A DNA stretch of 64,000 nucleotides from Oscheius tipulae (GCA_037178975.1 JASJZH010000006.1:4650001-4714000); one strand, 5' to 3'. Shown: positions 20,428 through 33,300, counted from the stretch's first letter. Translations and numbers: made by a program. The notes: generated by a model not told the origin, from the sequence alone.

Positions 20428-22963
20428 ATGGGAGATGAGAACTATCCAGAACTGAGGCACCGAAAAGCAATTTTTCTTCACGGTGACCCAGAATCGAGTG
20501 AACTAGAGAACGACGATGAAGCGACGCCTCCCAGGTATCGCTTTTGGGCGCATGATGAGGGTTTCCATTTTAGAAAGCCTTCTAGGATATCGTACAATGA
20601 CGATCTTACCATAATCTGTGATGAGGAACAGCTTATTGATAGTTCAGCACCTCAGACGCCATCCACTTCTACAGAGCCAGGAGAGCGGCTGAAAGTCCCG
20701 AGCTTTTTCGAATATTGCTTTGAAGAACTGACCAGGTGCAATATTTCGTTGAATTTTCTATTCTCTCTTCAGCGGATACAACCTCCAGCATGACCAGCAA
20801 CGCTATTCCGAGAAAAGACGTAAATTGTATGCGCTCTTCCGAATACCTGTTCAAGTCGAAAAGTTTCTCTTCTATGGCCAACTTCAATGTATTGACGCGT
20901 TCCTCTACCTTTTTACATTCCTGCCTATCCGATTGCTTGTAACTCATTTTCTTTTGTCGTTTTTTTTTCAATTTAATCTATTCAGATATCTCTCACTTGC
21001 ATTTTCCGGTTCAAACGCTGGGGTTCGGCGGAAATCTGTGATTTCTTGAAAGCAAGTATAATCGTATGTGCTTCGTTCGTTATGCTCAGTATAGGTAGAA
21101 CCGAATTCTTTTGTCAGTTAAGTTCTTTTCAGATACATCAGTGGTTTATCATGAAGTTAGAAGTCAGGGTGTCATCAAATTATATATATTTTACAATATG
21201 CTGGAAGTGGCAGACAAGCTATTCAGTAGTCTGGGACAGGTTAATACCACATTCTTTCATTTGATGCTGACATTTCAGGATATATTGGAAGCGTTGTTTT
21301 GGACAGCGAACGAACCACTAACGGTTAAAAATCTTGCCAGGAGCTGTTTTCACTACAGTATAGCTGCTATCTATGCTTCTGCTCACACATTCTTGGTTCT
21401 TCTTCAAGCAACTACACTCAACGTGGCATTCAATTCACACAATCAGGCTCTTCTTGCGATTATGATGTCAAACAACTTCGTCGAATTGAAGGGATCCGTG
21501 TTCAAGAAGTTCGCGAAGGCAAACTTGTTCCAGATGGCTTGCAGGTAATACTTTGCGTGCAATGTTATCTTTTCTTATTTAGCGATGTAAGGGAGAGGTT
21601 TCACATCATGGCTCTACTCTTCGTTGTCATCCTGCGAAATATGGTAGCTGTAAATTGGAGTGCTGAGCATTTTGTTGAAATGCTCCCAGACATTGTAAGT
21701 TTCCTCATTCATACATTAAATATTGGTTCAGATGATGGTCCTTGGAGCTGAACTGATAGTAGACTGGCTGAAACATGTGTTTATAACCAAGTTTAACGAG
21801 ATCAATGCTGATGTCTACAAAGATTTCACTATAACCATTTCGTTCGACGTGATCAAAAACCGAGAATCATCTGCCTTCAACGCCTACTCGGACCAAGTTT
21901 CGCGCAGAATGGGATTCATTCCTATTCCTTTGTCGATTATGCTCGTTCGAGTTCTCACACAAACATTCACTTTCACTCATCCTCCTACAATGGTTCTTGC
22001 TTGTAGGTGTCTTCGCTTTTTGCATACAGAACTATTCAGTTATTGCGTGGCTAGTTCTACTGGCTGTGAAGATCTGCAATGGAATAATGCTGCTGGGAAT
22101 GGCTTGTGAACATGTAACTACCTTCCGAACATTGCAACTGAGAGCGGATCACGACTTGAGCAAGAAGAGGATGCTGCAGAAAAAGAGCAAAAGTGCTCCA
22201 AGTTCACCCAAAATGAGCCTTATTGATTTCACTGGTATCAAGAGTATCAAGCTGTCCAAACAAATTTTGAGTTTCAGACGTGTGTCATCAGCCCAGCGGC
22301 AGACAGGATTTCACCGCTTCCGATGTGATTGATCAGCTGCGTCAAATTCAAGGACAAGAACGGTGGAGTACTGAGAAAGAGGAGAGAATGCCGAGGAGAA
22401 CGTACAGTTTGGCAAATCTTCCAAGGTTGGTCACCTTTTTTGTTTGTTTACTTACCCTCACAACACCTACGTTTTTCGACTTTCCCCGCTTGAAAGCTGG
22501 TACCTACCCGGATTGATTGCGGTCAGAAAATGGTCTCTTGGTGTAGACGATTTCCCCGTGGCATACGAAATGTTGCAGTAGGTGTCAGCCTGCTGATGGG
22601 AATCTTCTGTTCTTTTTCTTTGCTTCTTGTAGAAATGTCTGTTTTGTTACGTTCTAGTATCGGTGCCTGATTTTCGGGGGACATAAGTTGTTGTTTTAAC
22701 AGTACAGTGTTGTTTTCAGAGCCAAGCGGGACACAAGTGAGCCACCAGCTGCGATTCCGGAGACTGAAGAAGCTTCCAATCTGACTGAACAAGAGAAGGA
22801 AGAAAAGTATGCCTGTCATACTTTGATATTGATTTATTTCTTTAGTGCTCAGCAGCCAAGTCCGAAAAAACGAATGGCATCTACCTCCGCAGCTGATGAT
22901 CTCTCAACAGTGCAAGCTTACACTATGCTCCCTCCAGAACAAGGAGTCGAACGCATCGAGTGA
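20428..22963 (+). CDS. TAPT1: TAPT1-family membrane protein, apparent +1 frameshift
   Basis: Exons 20428-20735, 20773-20938, 20986-21094, 21133-21239, 21279-21544, 21583-21694, 21732-22234, 22278-22425, 22720-22806, 22846-22963; about 640 residues. TAPT1 proteins are multi-pass membrane proteins of the ER/Golgi and ciliary base, linked in vertebrates to axial patterning and collagen trafficking. Family features: LQHDQQRYSEKRRKLYALFR, then FLFYGQLQCIDAFLYLFTFL, a cluster of membrane helices, ICNGIMLLGMACEH, and RRMGFIPIPLSIMLVRVLT. Hydrophilic N- and C-terminal tails are acidic and basic respectively. Around 21990-22005 the reading frame changes by one base (MVLA in one frame, VGVFAFCIQNYS in the next) without any usable intron; everything on both sides is intact. 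This could be an assembly indel, a null allele or recoding. An AATAAA lies at 23101. Confidence 0.85.
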
Positions 22964-23297
22964 TACTTTTTTTTTTGGTTCGGGTCAGGTGACATCTTTC
23001 TCTTTCCAACATTTCTGTACAAAGTGTGGAAAACTTTGGTTCAATTTCGGGTTTATTGCTTTTGTTTAAAAATATGAACTGTTCTTCCTTTCTCTCTACC
23101 AATAAAGAATCTGCACGGGGGCGATGAGGGCTCGAGACGTCCTGGAAGTTTAACAAGAGGAAAATAACACATCCACCGTTTTGTAACAAAAGTTTGCCAA
23201 TAGATGTTCATTTAATATACGTAGTATCTGATTCATACAAAATGCCTTCTTTCTTGTAGTGTATGAGCCGGCGTCGGATAAGCAGCAGTTGCAGCTT
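22964..23297. other. Convergent 3' flank
   Basis: 3' UTR of the TAPT1 gene with AATAAA at 23101, followed by the end of the minus-strand gene. A minus-strand frame at 23228-23330 (ASASVEKISGFMKAATAAYP) looks coding and may be an alternative last exon of the next gene. Confidence 0.4.
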
Positions 23298-24660
23298 TCA
23301 TGAACCCGCTAATTTTTTCCACACTTGCACTTGCATCTCAAGTTTTTTTTTACAAGTTTTCAAATTGTGACGTGGGTCAACCTGCAACAGACGTCAAAAT
23401 GGTCGCTACGAAGATCCGTCTACAATTGCGAAACTTTGAAACTTATCGGTGACAAATGCAGAACAATATCGAATTTACCGCCTTTCAAAAGATTCTGCCG
23501 ACCCCCGGTTAAAGTAGATCCTCTCACGCTAGATTGTACCAATCGTTGATATCTTTTTGTTCTCCGTACCAGAACAAAGAACAGTATTTTACTGTTTACG
23601 GAAAAAATATGGTCTCAAAGAAGGAAAGTCTCTGCTTATACGCTATTCTGTATTCCTGTCCAGTGAAAAGAGACGCGAGTAACCGCCAGATTCAAGTAAC
23701 ATCACTATTGATTGCAAAGGAAAATTCAAGATACTTAATATAGATTTTTTCTCCAAAGTTTATAATCTATAACTGCAGAGCCTGGAAAGTTTCAAGGCGA
23801 TACTAGGTCTTGAGACAAACTACGACTCAAGAGTCAATAAATCCACAACTTTCAAAGCGAAAGATATGAGTGCAAATGTCTTGTCATAGCTGTGACAAAC
23901 AGTACAAACACAAAATATTTTTCATCTACTTACTTCCTCTCGCAGACCAGATAGTCGTTCTAGCTGTTTGAACGCGTATTGAACGGGCACCATCTGATAC
24001 AATAATAAGTGTTTTATTGGTAACACACCGGTTTTGACTCTCGTTTCATTCATCTTTGTCACTTTCGCCCAGTTACTTCCCCCCTCGTTTAGCATGCACT
24101 TAAGGCTAGCTCTAGTCCCAAAAAAGCGTTGACCAATTCCAAAGTTGTTGAAATATGCTCATTTTTGTTTAAAGTGAAATAACAAGGAAAACGTATAAGC
24201 TCGAGGACGTCGAAATACCATTAGCTGTTACCTTACTCATACCAGCCTTTACTATTTATTATCGTCTGTCTCCAAATTGACGAGATTGCTACACAGAGCT
24301 TACCATATTAAGCATCTGTACGAAATGGCTCACTTTCGAAAGAATCTCCTGAATGTATATCTCCAAACTAGGCTTGTTCTGTTGACCATTGGCCAGATCC
24401 GAGTCTCAAATCGCAGGATGCTGATAAGGAGAAATGGGTACTTTACCTTTGTTGTTGGAAGTCGAACGAGAATTAGAAGTCGGAACAGGACCTTGACAAG
24501 TATTCCTTGGACGGGGCTCTCTGCTTTTCTTTTTGCAGAGCTGCGCAATTGAGATACAGCATCGGATCTGAGAAACCTCCATGCCAATTTTTTCGTTCAT
24601 GTCGTTTTTCTGGGCTTCCTCATCTTCTAGATGTTGACGAGCTTCTTCAATTAGCGTCTC
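23298..24660 (-). CDS. Unrecognised helical protein, partial model
   Basis: Exons supported by splice sites and phase: 24447-24660 (5' end uncertain), 24304-24404, 23934-23993, and a last exon of about 23298-23372. Peptides in order: ETLIEEARQHLEDEEAQKND, an Arg/Ser/Asn-rich low-complexity stretch, SLEIYIQEILSKVSHFVQML, VPVQYAFKQLERLSGLREE, and a Lys-rich end KTCKKKLEMQVQVWKKLAGS. The heptad-like pattern suggests a coiled coil, so a small scaffold or complex subunit is possible, but I do not recognise the family. No start codon was settled: a candidate first exon (MSQHSFK) near 24850 does not join in phase. An alternative last exon reads into ASASVEKISGFMKAA. It is on the same strand as the SLC46 gene, 450 bp downstream of it. 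Confidence 0.5.
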
Positions 24661-25111
24661 TCACAGACTAGACCACGTAAGAGGTAGTTTAAGTTCTTCT
24701 AAAAAAAACTGCGGAGGCCAGCTGAATAGAGCGTGAAAGCCATAGCACTACCACGGATAATGGCTGGCAATAAAAGCACACGAGAAGTCTTTGCTTATAA
24801 GGACCAGAAAGCCAGAAAAATCTTACTCCTCACTTTAAAAGAATGCTGGGACATTCGCGCAATTTTCTACGGTGCAATAGGAGATGAAAAGAGACCTGTG
24901 TGATAGAGGATGTGGGGAGGGAGCGTAGAAAGGGACGGAATTTTGGCGTTGGGTTGAATTTTAGCGAGATTTAATGCTCTAAAGGTAGTTAATTTCGCAA
25001 CAGGTAAGATATCAGATATGTATATCAGTATTAGCATTCATCAAACTTTTATTGGCTATTTGTGATAACCATGTGCAACAGAAAAATCGTTTGAGCTTAA
25101 ACAGTCTTCTT
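24661..25111. other. Spacer between SLC46-type and helical-protein genes
   Basis: No full gene. It probably contains the missing 5' exon of the helical protein; a short ATG exon candidate lies near 24850. Confidence 0.35.
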
Positions 25112-26988
25112 TCAAGGTGTGACTTTGGATAGTCGTCGAACATTAGCTCTCTTTACGGTGTCGAAATACCTTAAGAAATTGTTAGACCGCCCATATGGAT
25201 AGTACCAAATCAGAATGGTCGGAATGATCATGATGGCAGATATCAAGAGAAAAGACATCTCAGGGAAGAAAGGCATAGACCAAGGATAGAGAATGTGAAA
25301 CGTGATAGCAGCTCCCATGTGACACCATGCTTCCAGCACAGCGATATTACCGAAAGCAATGCCTGAACAATGGTCGTGTTTTGAGGGCACAACAACCTCA
25401 CCTTGTTTCTCAACTTTGGTATTCGAAGAAATGAGGGAACGTAGCGCAGTAGAGGCAAAACGTCCAAAAGCTTCGAATGTGACGGCTGGTAAACATTGGT
25501 AAACATTTCTTGAATCAACCAACCAACAAAAAGAATGACAGGTGTACTCGCCAAGCCAACCCAAGTTTTGGCGACAATTCGGGCTACAAGCCCGATGATA
25601 GCGAGCTGAGAATCGCTCAAATTCTGTACATTCTTCAGGTACGGATACAGAAACAGAGCCTGATTAATTTGCTGTTATCTACAAGATCACTCACGGCGCC
25701 CGTGGAAGCCAAACGACACAGGCCCATGAAGTAGCTGTAATAACCAGCATACCAAACAAGGCCTCTGAACTTGTACTGGAGATGGAAGTAGAGAATTTGA
25801 GCAGAACCTGTGAGCGTTCGTTAAGGTGTTCGTTTTGCTTACCGATCATCGAGAAGAAAGAAACGGCGAACGTCAAATAGTAGAGCGTCAAAATTGACGG
25901 AACTTTCCAGCGGGGTTGCTTTGGAAGAAGTGTTGAAGCTTGTACCGGCTGCAATGCATCTCCGCTGCTTCCTTCCAATGATGTCACTGTTTCCTGGCTG
26001 TACATGGATGGTTCCTTCGTTACATTCTAAAGCTATTTAATAAGATGTCAGCTTCGGCTAAGCACTTCCCTCAACAACGGATTCCACAGTACTAGGCATA
26101 TTCTTCGGTAATTTCGAAGATGATTCGAATGCCTGAGTAGTCTCTCTTATGATTTGTCAGAAGAACTAACGACATCATTGAGCTGAAGCTCGATAGAAGC
26201 TTTTCTGGAAGGTCGGTCTCTCAGCCCATTGAGTACCAGCAGTATACACAAGCAATGAAGAGAAGCGATGACGTAAAAAGGACATGTATGCGTCCTATCT
26301 CCAATCACAACATGGATTATGTTTCCGAGAAAGCCTTTAAACAAGGTCCATAAACTTTTTTGGGTAAGTCACCTCCTAATCCCATCAACCCTTGAAGAAT
26401 AGACATAGCAACAGATCGCTTATCTCGATCTTCAAACTTGGACATAGAGCCCAAATAGGCGAAAGCCGATGAGAGAATGGTCATATAGCCACCGAACAGT
26501 CCGAAAATGATCTCTCCAATCACATATCCGTAGTTTGCCAGCTGAATCATCTAAGTGCATGTTGAATCTTGACTCACATTATCCGGTATAGAAGCAAAAA
26601 CAATGATTACGGCGTTGGATAAAAAATTTCCAAGGAAAGGAATCACTAAAGCATTTCGACGGCTGACTCGATCACTGTACCGTCCAATGGCTGGCGAGCT
26701 CCAAAGAGAAGTACCGCACATAAAAACTGTGCTGAAAACTATAATGTACTATTAATTGACGGACACATACCCAAGCAACATAGCATAGTTAGCCTCTCTG
26801 TGGCTTGAGATGTGATCCCTTTGTCCTTCGCAGTGATAGCTTGCAGCGCATGCCTAGTTCATTATTGTAAACAAAGGTAAGAGACATTGTACCTGATGAT
26901 AGAGCAGTGATTGCATGGATGGAAGGAATATAGCCGAAGACGTAGAGAAGATTAGCATAGTGAGGTAAATGTAGTGTTCTTCCTCCAT
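25112..26988 (-). CDS. SLC46-type MFS transporter
   Basis: Eleven exons (26893-26988, 26771-26853, 26578-26731, 26373-26550, 26174-26334, 26079-26132, 25843-26026, 25695-25807, 25524-25659, 25402-25485, 25112-25362), consistent phases, 497 residues. SLC46 members are proton-coupled folate/heme and lysosomal carriers; here the substrate is unknown. Around 12 hydrophobic segments fall in two halves separated by an acidic cytoplasmic loop (26 kb region, DAFESSSKLPKN...SMYSQETVTSLEGSS). Seen: a first TM in MEEEHYIYLTMLIFSTSSAI, the MFS loop-2 pattern GRYSDRVSRRNAL after TM2 (G-x3-DR-x2-R), and a TM4-5 region GGYMTILSSAFAYLGSMS. The fourth exon starts after a 27-nt intron (26551-26577) that contains an in-frame stop, so it must be removed. 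It ends in a basic tail (RRLSKVTP). Confidence 0.85.
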
Positions 26989-27269
26989 GTTGAAGTGGGG
27001 AACAGATAACATTGTGGCCGACAGACCGGCACAGGTCAGATGTTCAGACCAAAACGACCGGCCGACAGAGAGACACGAGTTGCCAGTGACTCAGGAAGGA
27101 GGTGATTTAGGGATGGCGCCGTAAATGTACTCGCGACATGTGGTGGAACTTTGAACTATGAGTTTGCGGATAGATGAGAAACTGGAGAGCCATCTCGTCC
27201 TGAACAGGGTAAAATGGTTTCAATGAGCTAAAATGAATAGAAATCTTTATTAGTCTTATTTTATTTGTT

Positions 27270-28682
27270 TTATATGAGTCTCTTGTAGACGAAGCATATG
27301 ACATTGTCTCGTTGGGACTCGCAGTGCTCCGTTGTTGAAACGAGATATGTAAAACCTGAAAAAGTTTACAACGTTTTTACTGTGGGCAGGTGGACCTGTT
27401 GTTGAGCAGACGACATCAACCGTATGTTCTGGGAATCGCTTGATCGAGGCTTCATGGATTTGACGTTTCGATGCCAGAGCATCGTCACGAACGATGTTCT
27501 GACATTTTAAGTTTTATTTTCGATCAAACTCACTTCCATAATTAAATCCCTGAGTGGTTTGCTGTTACATTTGGCATCACTCAACGTTGTCGCGCCTCGT
27601 GCCTGGATACCGCTATTCGCATCTCCTGTACAGAACTAACTGTGTATCAGAAAATCACTAACCCAGTTCGTCCTCGCCGTGGAGAAGTTCATCGCTAACT
27701 TCTTTTGGATCAAGAGGTGAAGCAGTTGCTTCCAGTGCTGGCGGTCTCTCAATCTCCTCTGCCTCTTCTTCCATTTCGTCTCCAGGACGGCCAGGAACCT
27801 TTTTGGCTCTTATTACAACGTATTTTATCTTTGGCTCACAGATTTGCTGAAAATAAGAGTTTTAAAACTAATATGCCTCACTGGGTTTCTAAAAGCCTGA
27901 GACAAGCTTGGCAAGGGTCCTGGCGGCACAGGACCACTTTCAATACTATTGATGGCGCTCTTTGGATCATCTGCCTGTACAGCAGCAGCGACATGCTCTT
28001 GATAACCTCCTCCAGTTCCTTGAGAATATCCTGCCTCATTTCCTCCAGAGCTGACCGGAGCAGCAAAACCAGAACTGCTGCCTCCACTATTGGAGAAAGC
28101 GGAAGCTGAATTAGAACAGTGAAATCTAGCAAAATGTTTCAACCAGGTGCCGGTAGAGGTTGCGGTGCGTAGCCAGCTCCGCCGGAACTGATACTTCCTC
28201 CTCCATAGCCACCAGCTCCACTGGTTGCGTATCCGCCTCCAGGGCTAGCAGAAAATCCTCCTCCGAGGTACCCGCTACCACCACCGCAAGAACCGCCGCT
28301 ACAGCCCCCTCCACAAGATCCACCTGAACAATATATGTTGAATGATAATCTTGTGTACCGGAGCAAGATGAGGAAGGAATGTAGATAGGTTGAACTTGTG
28401 GACATATGGCTTGGGGAGGAGGTGGACAAACAGGAGCAGCACATGCTGGGCATGCTTGAGGTGGAGGACAGATAGACTGAAAATGAGGTTTCACCGCGCA
28501 AACCGTTCCTTACCTGTCCCCCACATCCACAACTAGGTGGTTGAGGAGTTCCACAGCCTGAAAAAACAGGATGTCGCAAAACCTGAAAATTATGTACCGC
28601 AGCAGCATCCACCACCACCGCCTCCTCCAAAGAATAAGGCAACTGCTTCTGTAAACAAGCCGCAAAGTAGTAACAGCTTCAT
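27270..28682 (-). CDS. Ground-like (Grl) secreted protein 1
   Basis: Nine exons (28598-28682, 28514-28557, 28359-28476, 28144-28323, 27882-28105, 27663-27846, 27534-27625, 27396-27498, 27270-27355), consistent phases, 371 residues. Signal peptide (MKLLLLCGLFTEAVA), then a Gly run and low-complexity CxC/Pro blocks (CPPPPQAICPQ), a long Gly/Ser/Tyr region with GGYGGG units, an acidic hinge (DEMEEEAEEIE), and the C-terminal ground-like domain: KCNSKPLRDLIMENI, DALASKRQIHEAS, DVVCSTTGFTYLVST, then C...CFVYK. Ground-like proteins are nematode-specific, hedgehog-related secreted factors linked to cuticle and alae formation; none is known to be autoprocessed. A TTTCATTTCAG site two bases before the ATG may be a trans-splice acceptor. 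It lies between C1GALT1 and SLC46 on the same strand (384 and 282 bp gaps). Confidence 0.9.
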
Positions 28683-29065
28683 ACCTGAAATGAAAGTGAA
28701 TCGCGATGAAAGTAACACGAAATGTGAAAGTTAATGGTTCGCTGATGTTATTAAAGTGACCGGCAATGATTACCAGTTCGGTTTTATACGATGCGAAAGA
28801 AGCTGACCTAATTCAAATAACTTGTCGCTTTGTCTCCTTTTCTAATCACCTGCCAGTTCGCAAAACGTGATCCGTCCGGGAAAATGATGGATACATAAAA
28901 CCAGTCAAGAAACATCTTTATTCTCATCTGTTCATAAAAGTTTGGTCGGCGATATGTCAGCACTGTTTTGTAGATATACCCGAAGCTTAAACTAAAGCAA
29001 AAATGCCACCGAGATCAGTTAAAATCACATCCTAGATTTTACAAAGATATGAAGAAATTTGAAGA

Positions 29066-30378
29066 CTATGCAGATGAATTGGTAGGGTGATTGGTCCTGT
29101 AGAGGAGAATGTCGAATAAACGAATCTCGTCAGGAGTCAAATGATGAAATGAGACCATGTTCGAAGCAAAAGCAGGGAAACCCTGAAGTTTTTATGCTTT
29201 TGTTTAAAATGTAAGTTACCCTGTCTTCTACAAACCACGTATATTTAGGGTCCGATTTCCTTGCATGAAACAAATCGGACGGGGTGTATTGGTAGAATCT
29301 GGCACTTTTCAGTTTTTAAATAGTACGAGACTACCTGTTCTGTCCGTTGCTGTTTCGAGTATCATGAGGGAAAATTTCTAGGTTTGACAGGCAACGTCCG
29401 ATCCCGACATCCTCATAGATATCATCCGGACAGAGTGTTTCATTATTGTAGGCAAATTCGTTGAATTGTCTGAGCGCCTCCCTCGAAAGAACATATCCAG
29501 CTCCTCCAGCATTGTAACCGTTGGGCTATAAATAGGCTATTATGGCAAAGACCCGATCTTACGAGATATGGCCTCAAAATGTACCCCAGATAATATGGCT
29601 TGTTTGGATCCAGCGTGTTCAAGTATTCTTTCAAATGCTCGACCACGACGTAAGTGTCGTCATCCGCCTATAAATGACTTGATGAAACAATGAAAACCGA
29701 TGCTACCTTAAAGTACCAGTCAAAATCCTTAGAAATATTCTTCCAAATGTAGTGAAATGCAAACCGACTTTTAAAAAACAAGTTATAGTACGATTCGGGA
29801 ATGCCTAAACAGATGTTATTTTCGAAGATCCCCAGAAAAGCTCACCTCCAAATACAGTCGAATAAGGGACATTGGGATCCTGGAAGATGCCGCTAGTAAA
29901 CAATTGTCCATGATCACAGCGGCTAAGCCAGGTTTCATTAATCGCAAGAGCCTAAAACGTATTATTACTGTTTTCGCTTCAACTCACTCTTGTCTCGTGA
30001 TACATTGGAGCCGTCTGAACCCAACAAAATAGCTTGCCATTCAAAGGAAGACGCTCAGCTGCAGGTGAAATGTAGATAAACTGGTAGATATTGCTGTCTT
30101 CTTCCCTTAATAATGTATTTTCTAGATGAAAGCGGACGAATCACCTGCTATAAGCTGCACTGGGCTGGTTGAAATACAGAACCTTTGTCAAAATCCCGAC
30201 AATGAGCAAAGTAATTATCAGACAGGCAATACTAATCTTCGACAACTTTTCGTTGTCCTTCTGTCAAAAGATGTAAAACTAGAAGTCATAGACTTACTCT
30301 GATGAAGTAGCCACAGGGATCATATGATCCTTCTTCCACATTTTTAAGCAACGACAAGCTACCCGTAGACGATGGCAT
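29066..30378 (-). CDS. C1GALT1: Core-1 beta-1,3-galactosyltransferase (GT31)
   Basis: Nine exons (30298-30378, 30145-30260, 29988-30105, 29846-29951, 29707-29804, 29563-29667, 29335-29525, 29220-29298, 29066-29182), phases consistent, 336 residues. It adds galactose beta-1,3 to Ser/Thr-linked GalNAc (T antigen) in the Golgi. Topology is type II: a short cytosolic tail, then the anchor KISIACLIITLLIVGILTKV. Motifs: LFCWVQTAPMYHETRA (GT31 start), TWLSRC, FAFHYIW, DFDWYFKADDDTYV with the DxD metal site (DDD), NGYNAGGAGYVLS, and EDVGIGRCL with the catalytic acidic cluster. A stem Cys and several glycosylation sequons (NET, NIS) are present. The length is slightly short but complete. ATTTCAG lies 9 nt before the ATG. 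Confidence 0.9.
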
Positions 30379-33300
30379 TACAGCCACTGAAATGCTCAAT
30401 TGTGTGAACAAGCAAAAAACAGCTAGTCACGCGAGAGGGAACCACGATGTAATTGGTTGAGATTTTAGACCAATGTCCTTCTAATCTCAAGTGCTAAATA
30501 TGCGCTTGAAACGAGAAAACCAGTCCAATTAGAGAGCGATTAATAGTCTAAATTGTCAATAGCTGCAAAAATACACTGAATGCATTGGAATTCATACATT
30601 GAGTCAAAAACTTTCTATTTTTGGCATGTGGCGGAACAGATGTCGTGAAACATCATAAATTAGTTTAAATTAGCAATCAGGTTCAAAAGGCATTTTAATA
30701 ACATGATACGATGCTAAAAGGTATGTCGACTGGTCACGAAGATTAGGACAAAAGCTCAAGGGAGTATATACTGGGAAAAACAAGTTCTATGATCCACTAG
30801 ACAATTGAGGTAAAAAGTATATGAGAAGAATGAGGAGCTACATCATGTGTTGTTTACAGTGGATATCAGGTTGCCTGGGAGATGTCCTATTACGGCCAAG
30901 AAACATTTAAATGTGTGGTGTATAGGGAAGGCTGTTTTGAAACTATGGCTGTTGCTGAGAAAGGGCCATCGTAAATTCAAAGAGTTTAAGTGCAACCCGT
31001 CAAAGAACAGTTCCCAAAGCCCCACTGCTAGAAGACATTAGTGCCCAAAGAACAAATTGGGAACCCTAGGTACACCTGCCAGTTAATTGAGTGCAAGGTC
31101 GCATTCTTGCCACATGCGGCATTTCGTGTTTATTTAGCCAATAGGACAGAGGGTAGCAAATGCACTCTCTCCCAAGACTACAAATGGTTTCACTAGTGTT
31201 TAACAAGTTAATCTCAAAAAGTGACTGCGGAGCGACGTTCAAAAACCAGCGCTAATAGGTGTAAAAACAAGAGGATAATTTGGGCGGGAAGGAGTGACTA
31301 AAAGTCCATCAGGCGCCGCATTTCAAAAGAGGCAGTCATCTTTTACACACATGCCCGAACATCATATGTGAGAAGTCAAAAAAGAAGTGTAAGACAGAAG
31401 TGTCTGAGCACGAACTTTATAGTTGGCAAAGCTAATTCGTACTGCACGCCAGCCAAATCCCGGATGTGTTCCAGAAACATTGGAAAAACAACTGAACTTT
31501 ATCTGTTAAGATCATAACTAAAGAATAATTGTCTTGCTAATGATAGATGGGGCGTCTTTCTCGGAGCAGCTGTTCCACGTAGGTCGTGAGAAAGGAGCCA
31601 AAATAACGTGATGAGTGCCACCACCACGTTTCAAAAGGGAAAACGGGTAATTCAACAGACTGTTCTCCAAAAAAAAGTAATTTCAGCCTTTTGTCGAACG
31701 AAAACTGCGGAACAAAAAAACGCGGATAATAGTCTCGTTGGAAGTATGAACTTCGGCTGCCCTCTCGTCAATGCAAATCGGATAAACAGAAAAGGTTCGG
31801 AGAGGGCGGAAAAGCCCTAATTTTGTTGTTGACACAATGTCAACAACAAAAATTAGGGCTTTTTGAGAGAGCCAGACTGCGCATACTGCGGTGAGGCCCA
31901 TTATTAGTTAGCGAGATGTGACATAATGATGCTATATATTCTCACGCGAGGAGCCGAGGACCAACACATAAACGGCTTTGGGTGCTGTGTAAATCAATAA
32001 GAGTTGACAGCGTAAGGGCCATTGAACGGAAGCAACGTCATGAGTGTACAGGCTAGTAAGTAATTTCAGTTGTTTGTCAACCCATGAGAAGAAATTGTTC
32101 TAATGTGGCTAAGCAGTGGGAAGGAGGGATGACAGCACACTTTCTGTTTTTCAGAAAGTTCCAGCAGTCAACAGTCGAAAGCAGAGGAGCTTCAAGACGA
32201 CAAACAATTATGACGATTTGCTTGCGCGAAAAATATGTACTCACTAGGGAATTCATCAACAGCACGGGAACAAAAGGTTGCTGAAATTTTACATGTTTAC
32301 TTTTCGAATGAAAATTTGACCGAAAGTGCGGGGAGGTAATAGTGCCACATGCACTGTGCAGTTGGCTCACACAAAGGGTATGATAACAAAATCGTCCCAA
32401 AATATACTGTCCAAGTTTCTAATCTAGCATTTCTGTTCAGCGATCTAGTCGTAAACGTCGGAGAAAACTATTATTTTTCTAATAGGCTTTCTTTATCATG
32501 AAACATGAAACGTAGGTTTCAAGTCTTTTCACGCATTTTCGGGACCAGAGTCATAGAAACCCAATTTAAAAATAGCTATGCCATGAGCTTGACTCAAAGA
32601 GATGTTTCTGCTTCCCTGTATTAGGACAGTAGCAGTTCACGGCCTGAACAGCATAGAAAAAGACTACTTTGTCAACATAGTCAAAAAGTATCCAGTGGAA
32701 AGAATATCACCATGTGGAGACTTTTTAGATCATAGCTGCTCGCCTGTTTCTGAATAAGGGGACGTTACAAAATTTAACGCATCAAAAATTGGATCATGCT
32801 GGACGACAATATACCTCTCCAAGTACAAACTTGCCCTAACAACATTTTTATACGGTTTTTGTGATCCCTTTTCGTGTTTATGACCACTTCAAAGCGCAAA
32901 ACAATGAGCAAATAAATAGTTAGCGCAATCCACTCTAATTTATTGCAGGACATGTAACCGAGTTATTTGCACTAAATTGAACTAAAAAGGCCAATCTGAT
33001 ACTGCCTATTAGTTCAAAATGTTGTTGACTTTATGCTCCGACAGCCATTTATTGCCCGATTTTACAGAATCTCTTCAACAGATATTTCTTGACCCTTCGT
33101 TGGATACCCTCACACCTTGCCGAGTGGGGGACAATTTGTTCCAGCCAGCAGTTGTGTGAAATCTACCTTGACAAACCGGTCACTTGGGTGATTTAGACAA
33201 CTTGCAGGTTTCTTGTCTCCTGTGAAGATATGCTTCGTCTATGTTGGAAGCCATCGTTTACTAACTAATTAAGACCTATGTTCTTTAGGAAGACCCTAGC

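Noticed and set aside
31608-31820. 70-codon plus-strand frame running into the hairpin
   Set aside because: No protein features; overlap with the inverted repeat is coincidental.
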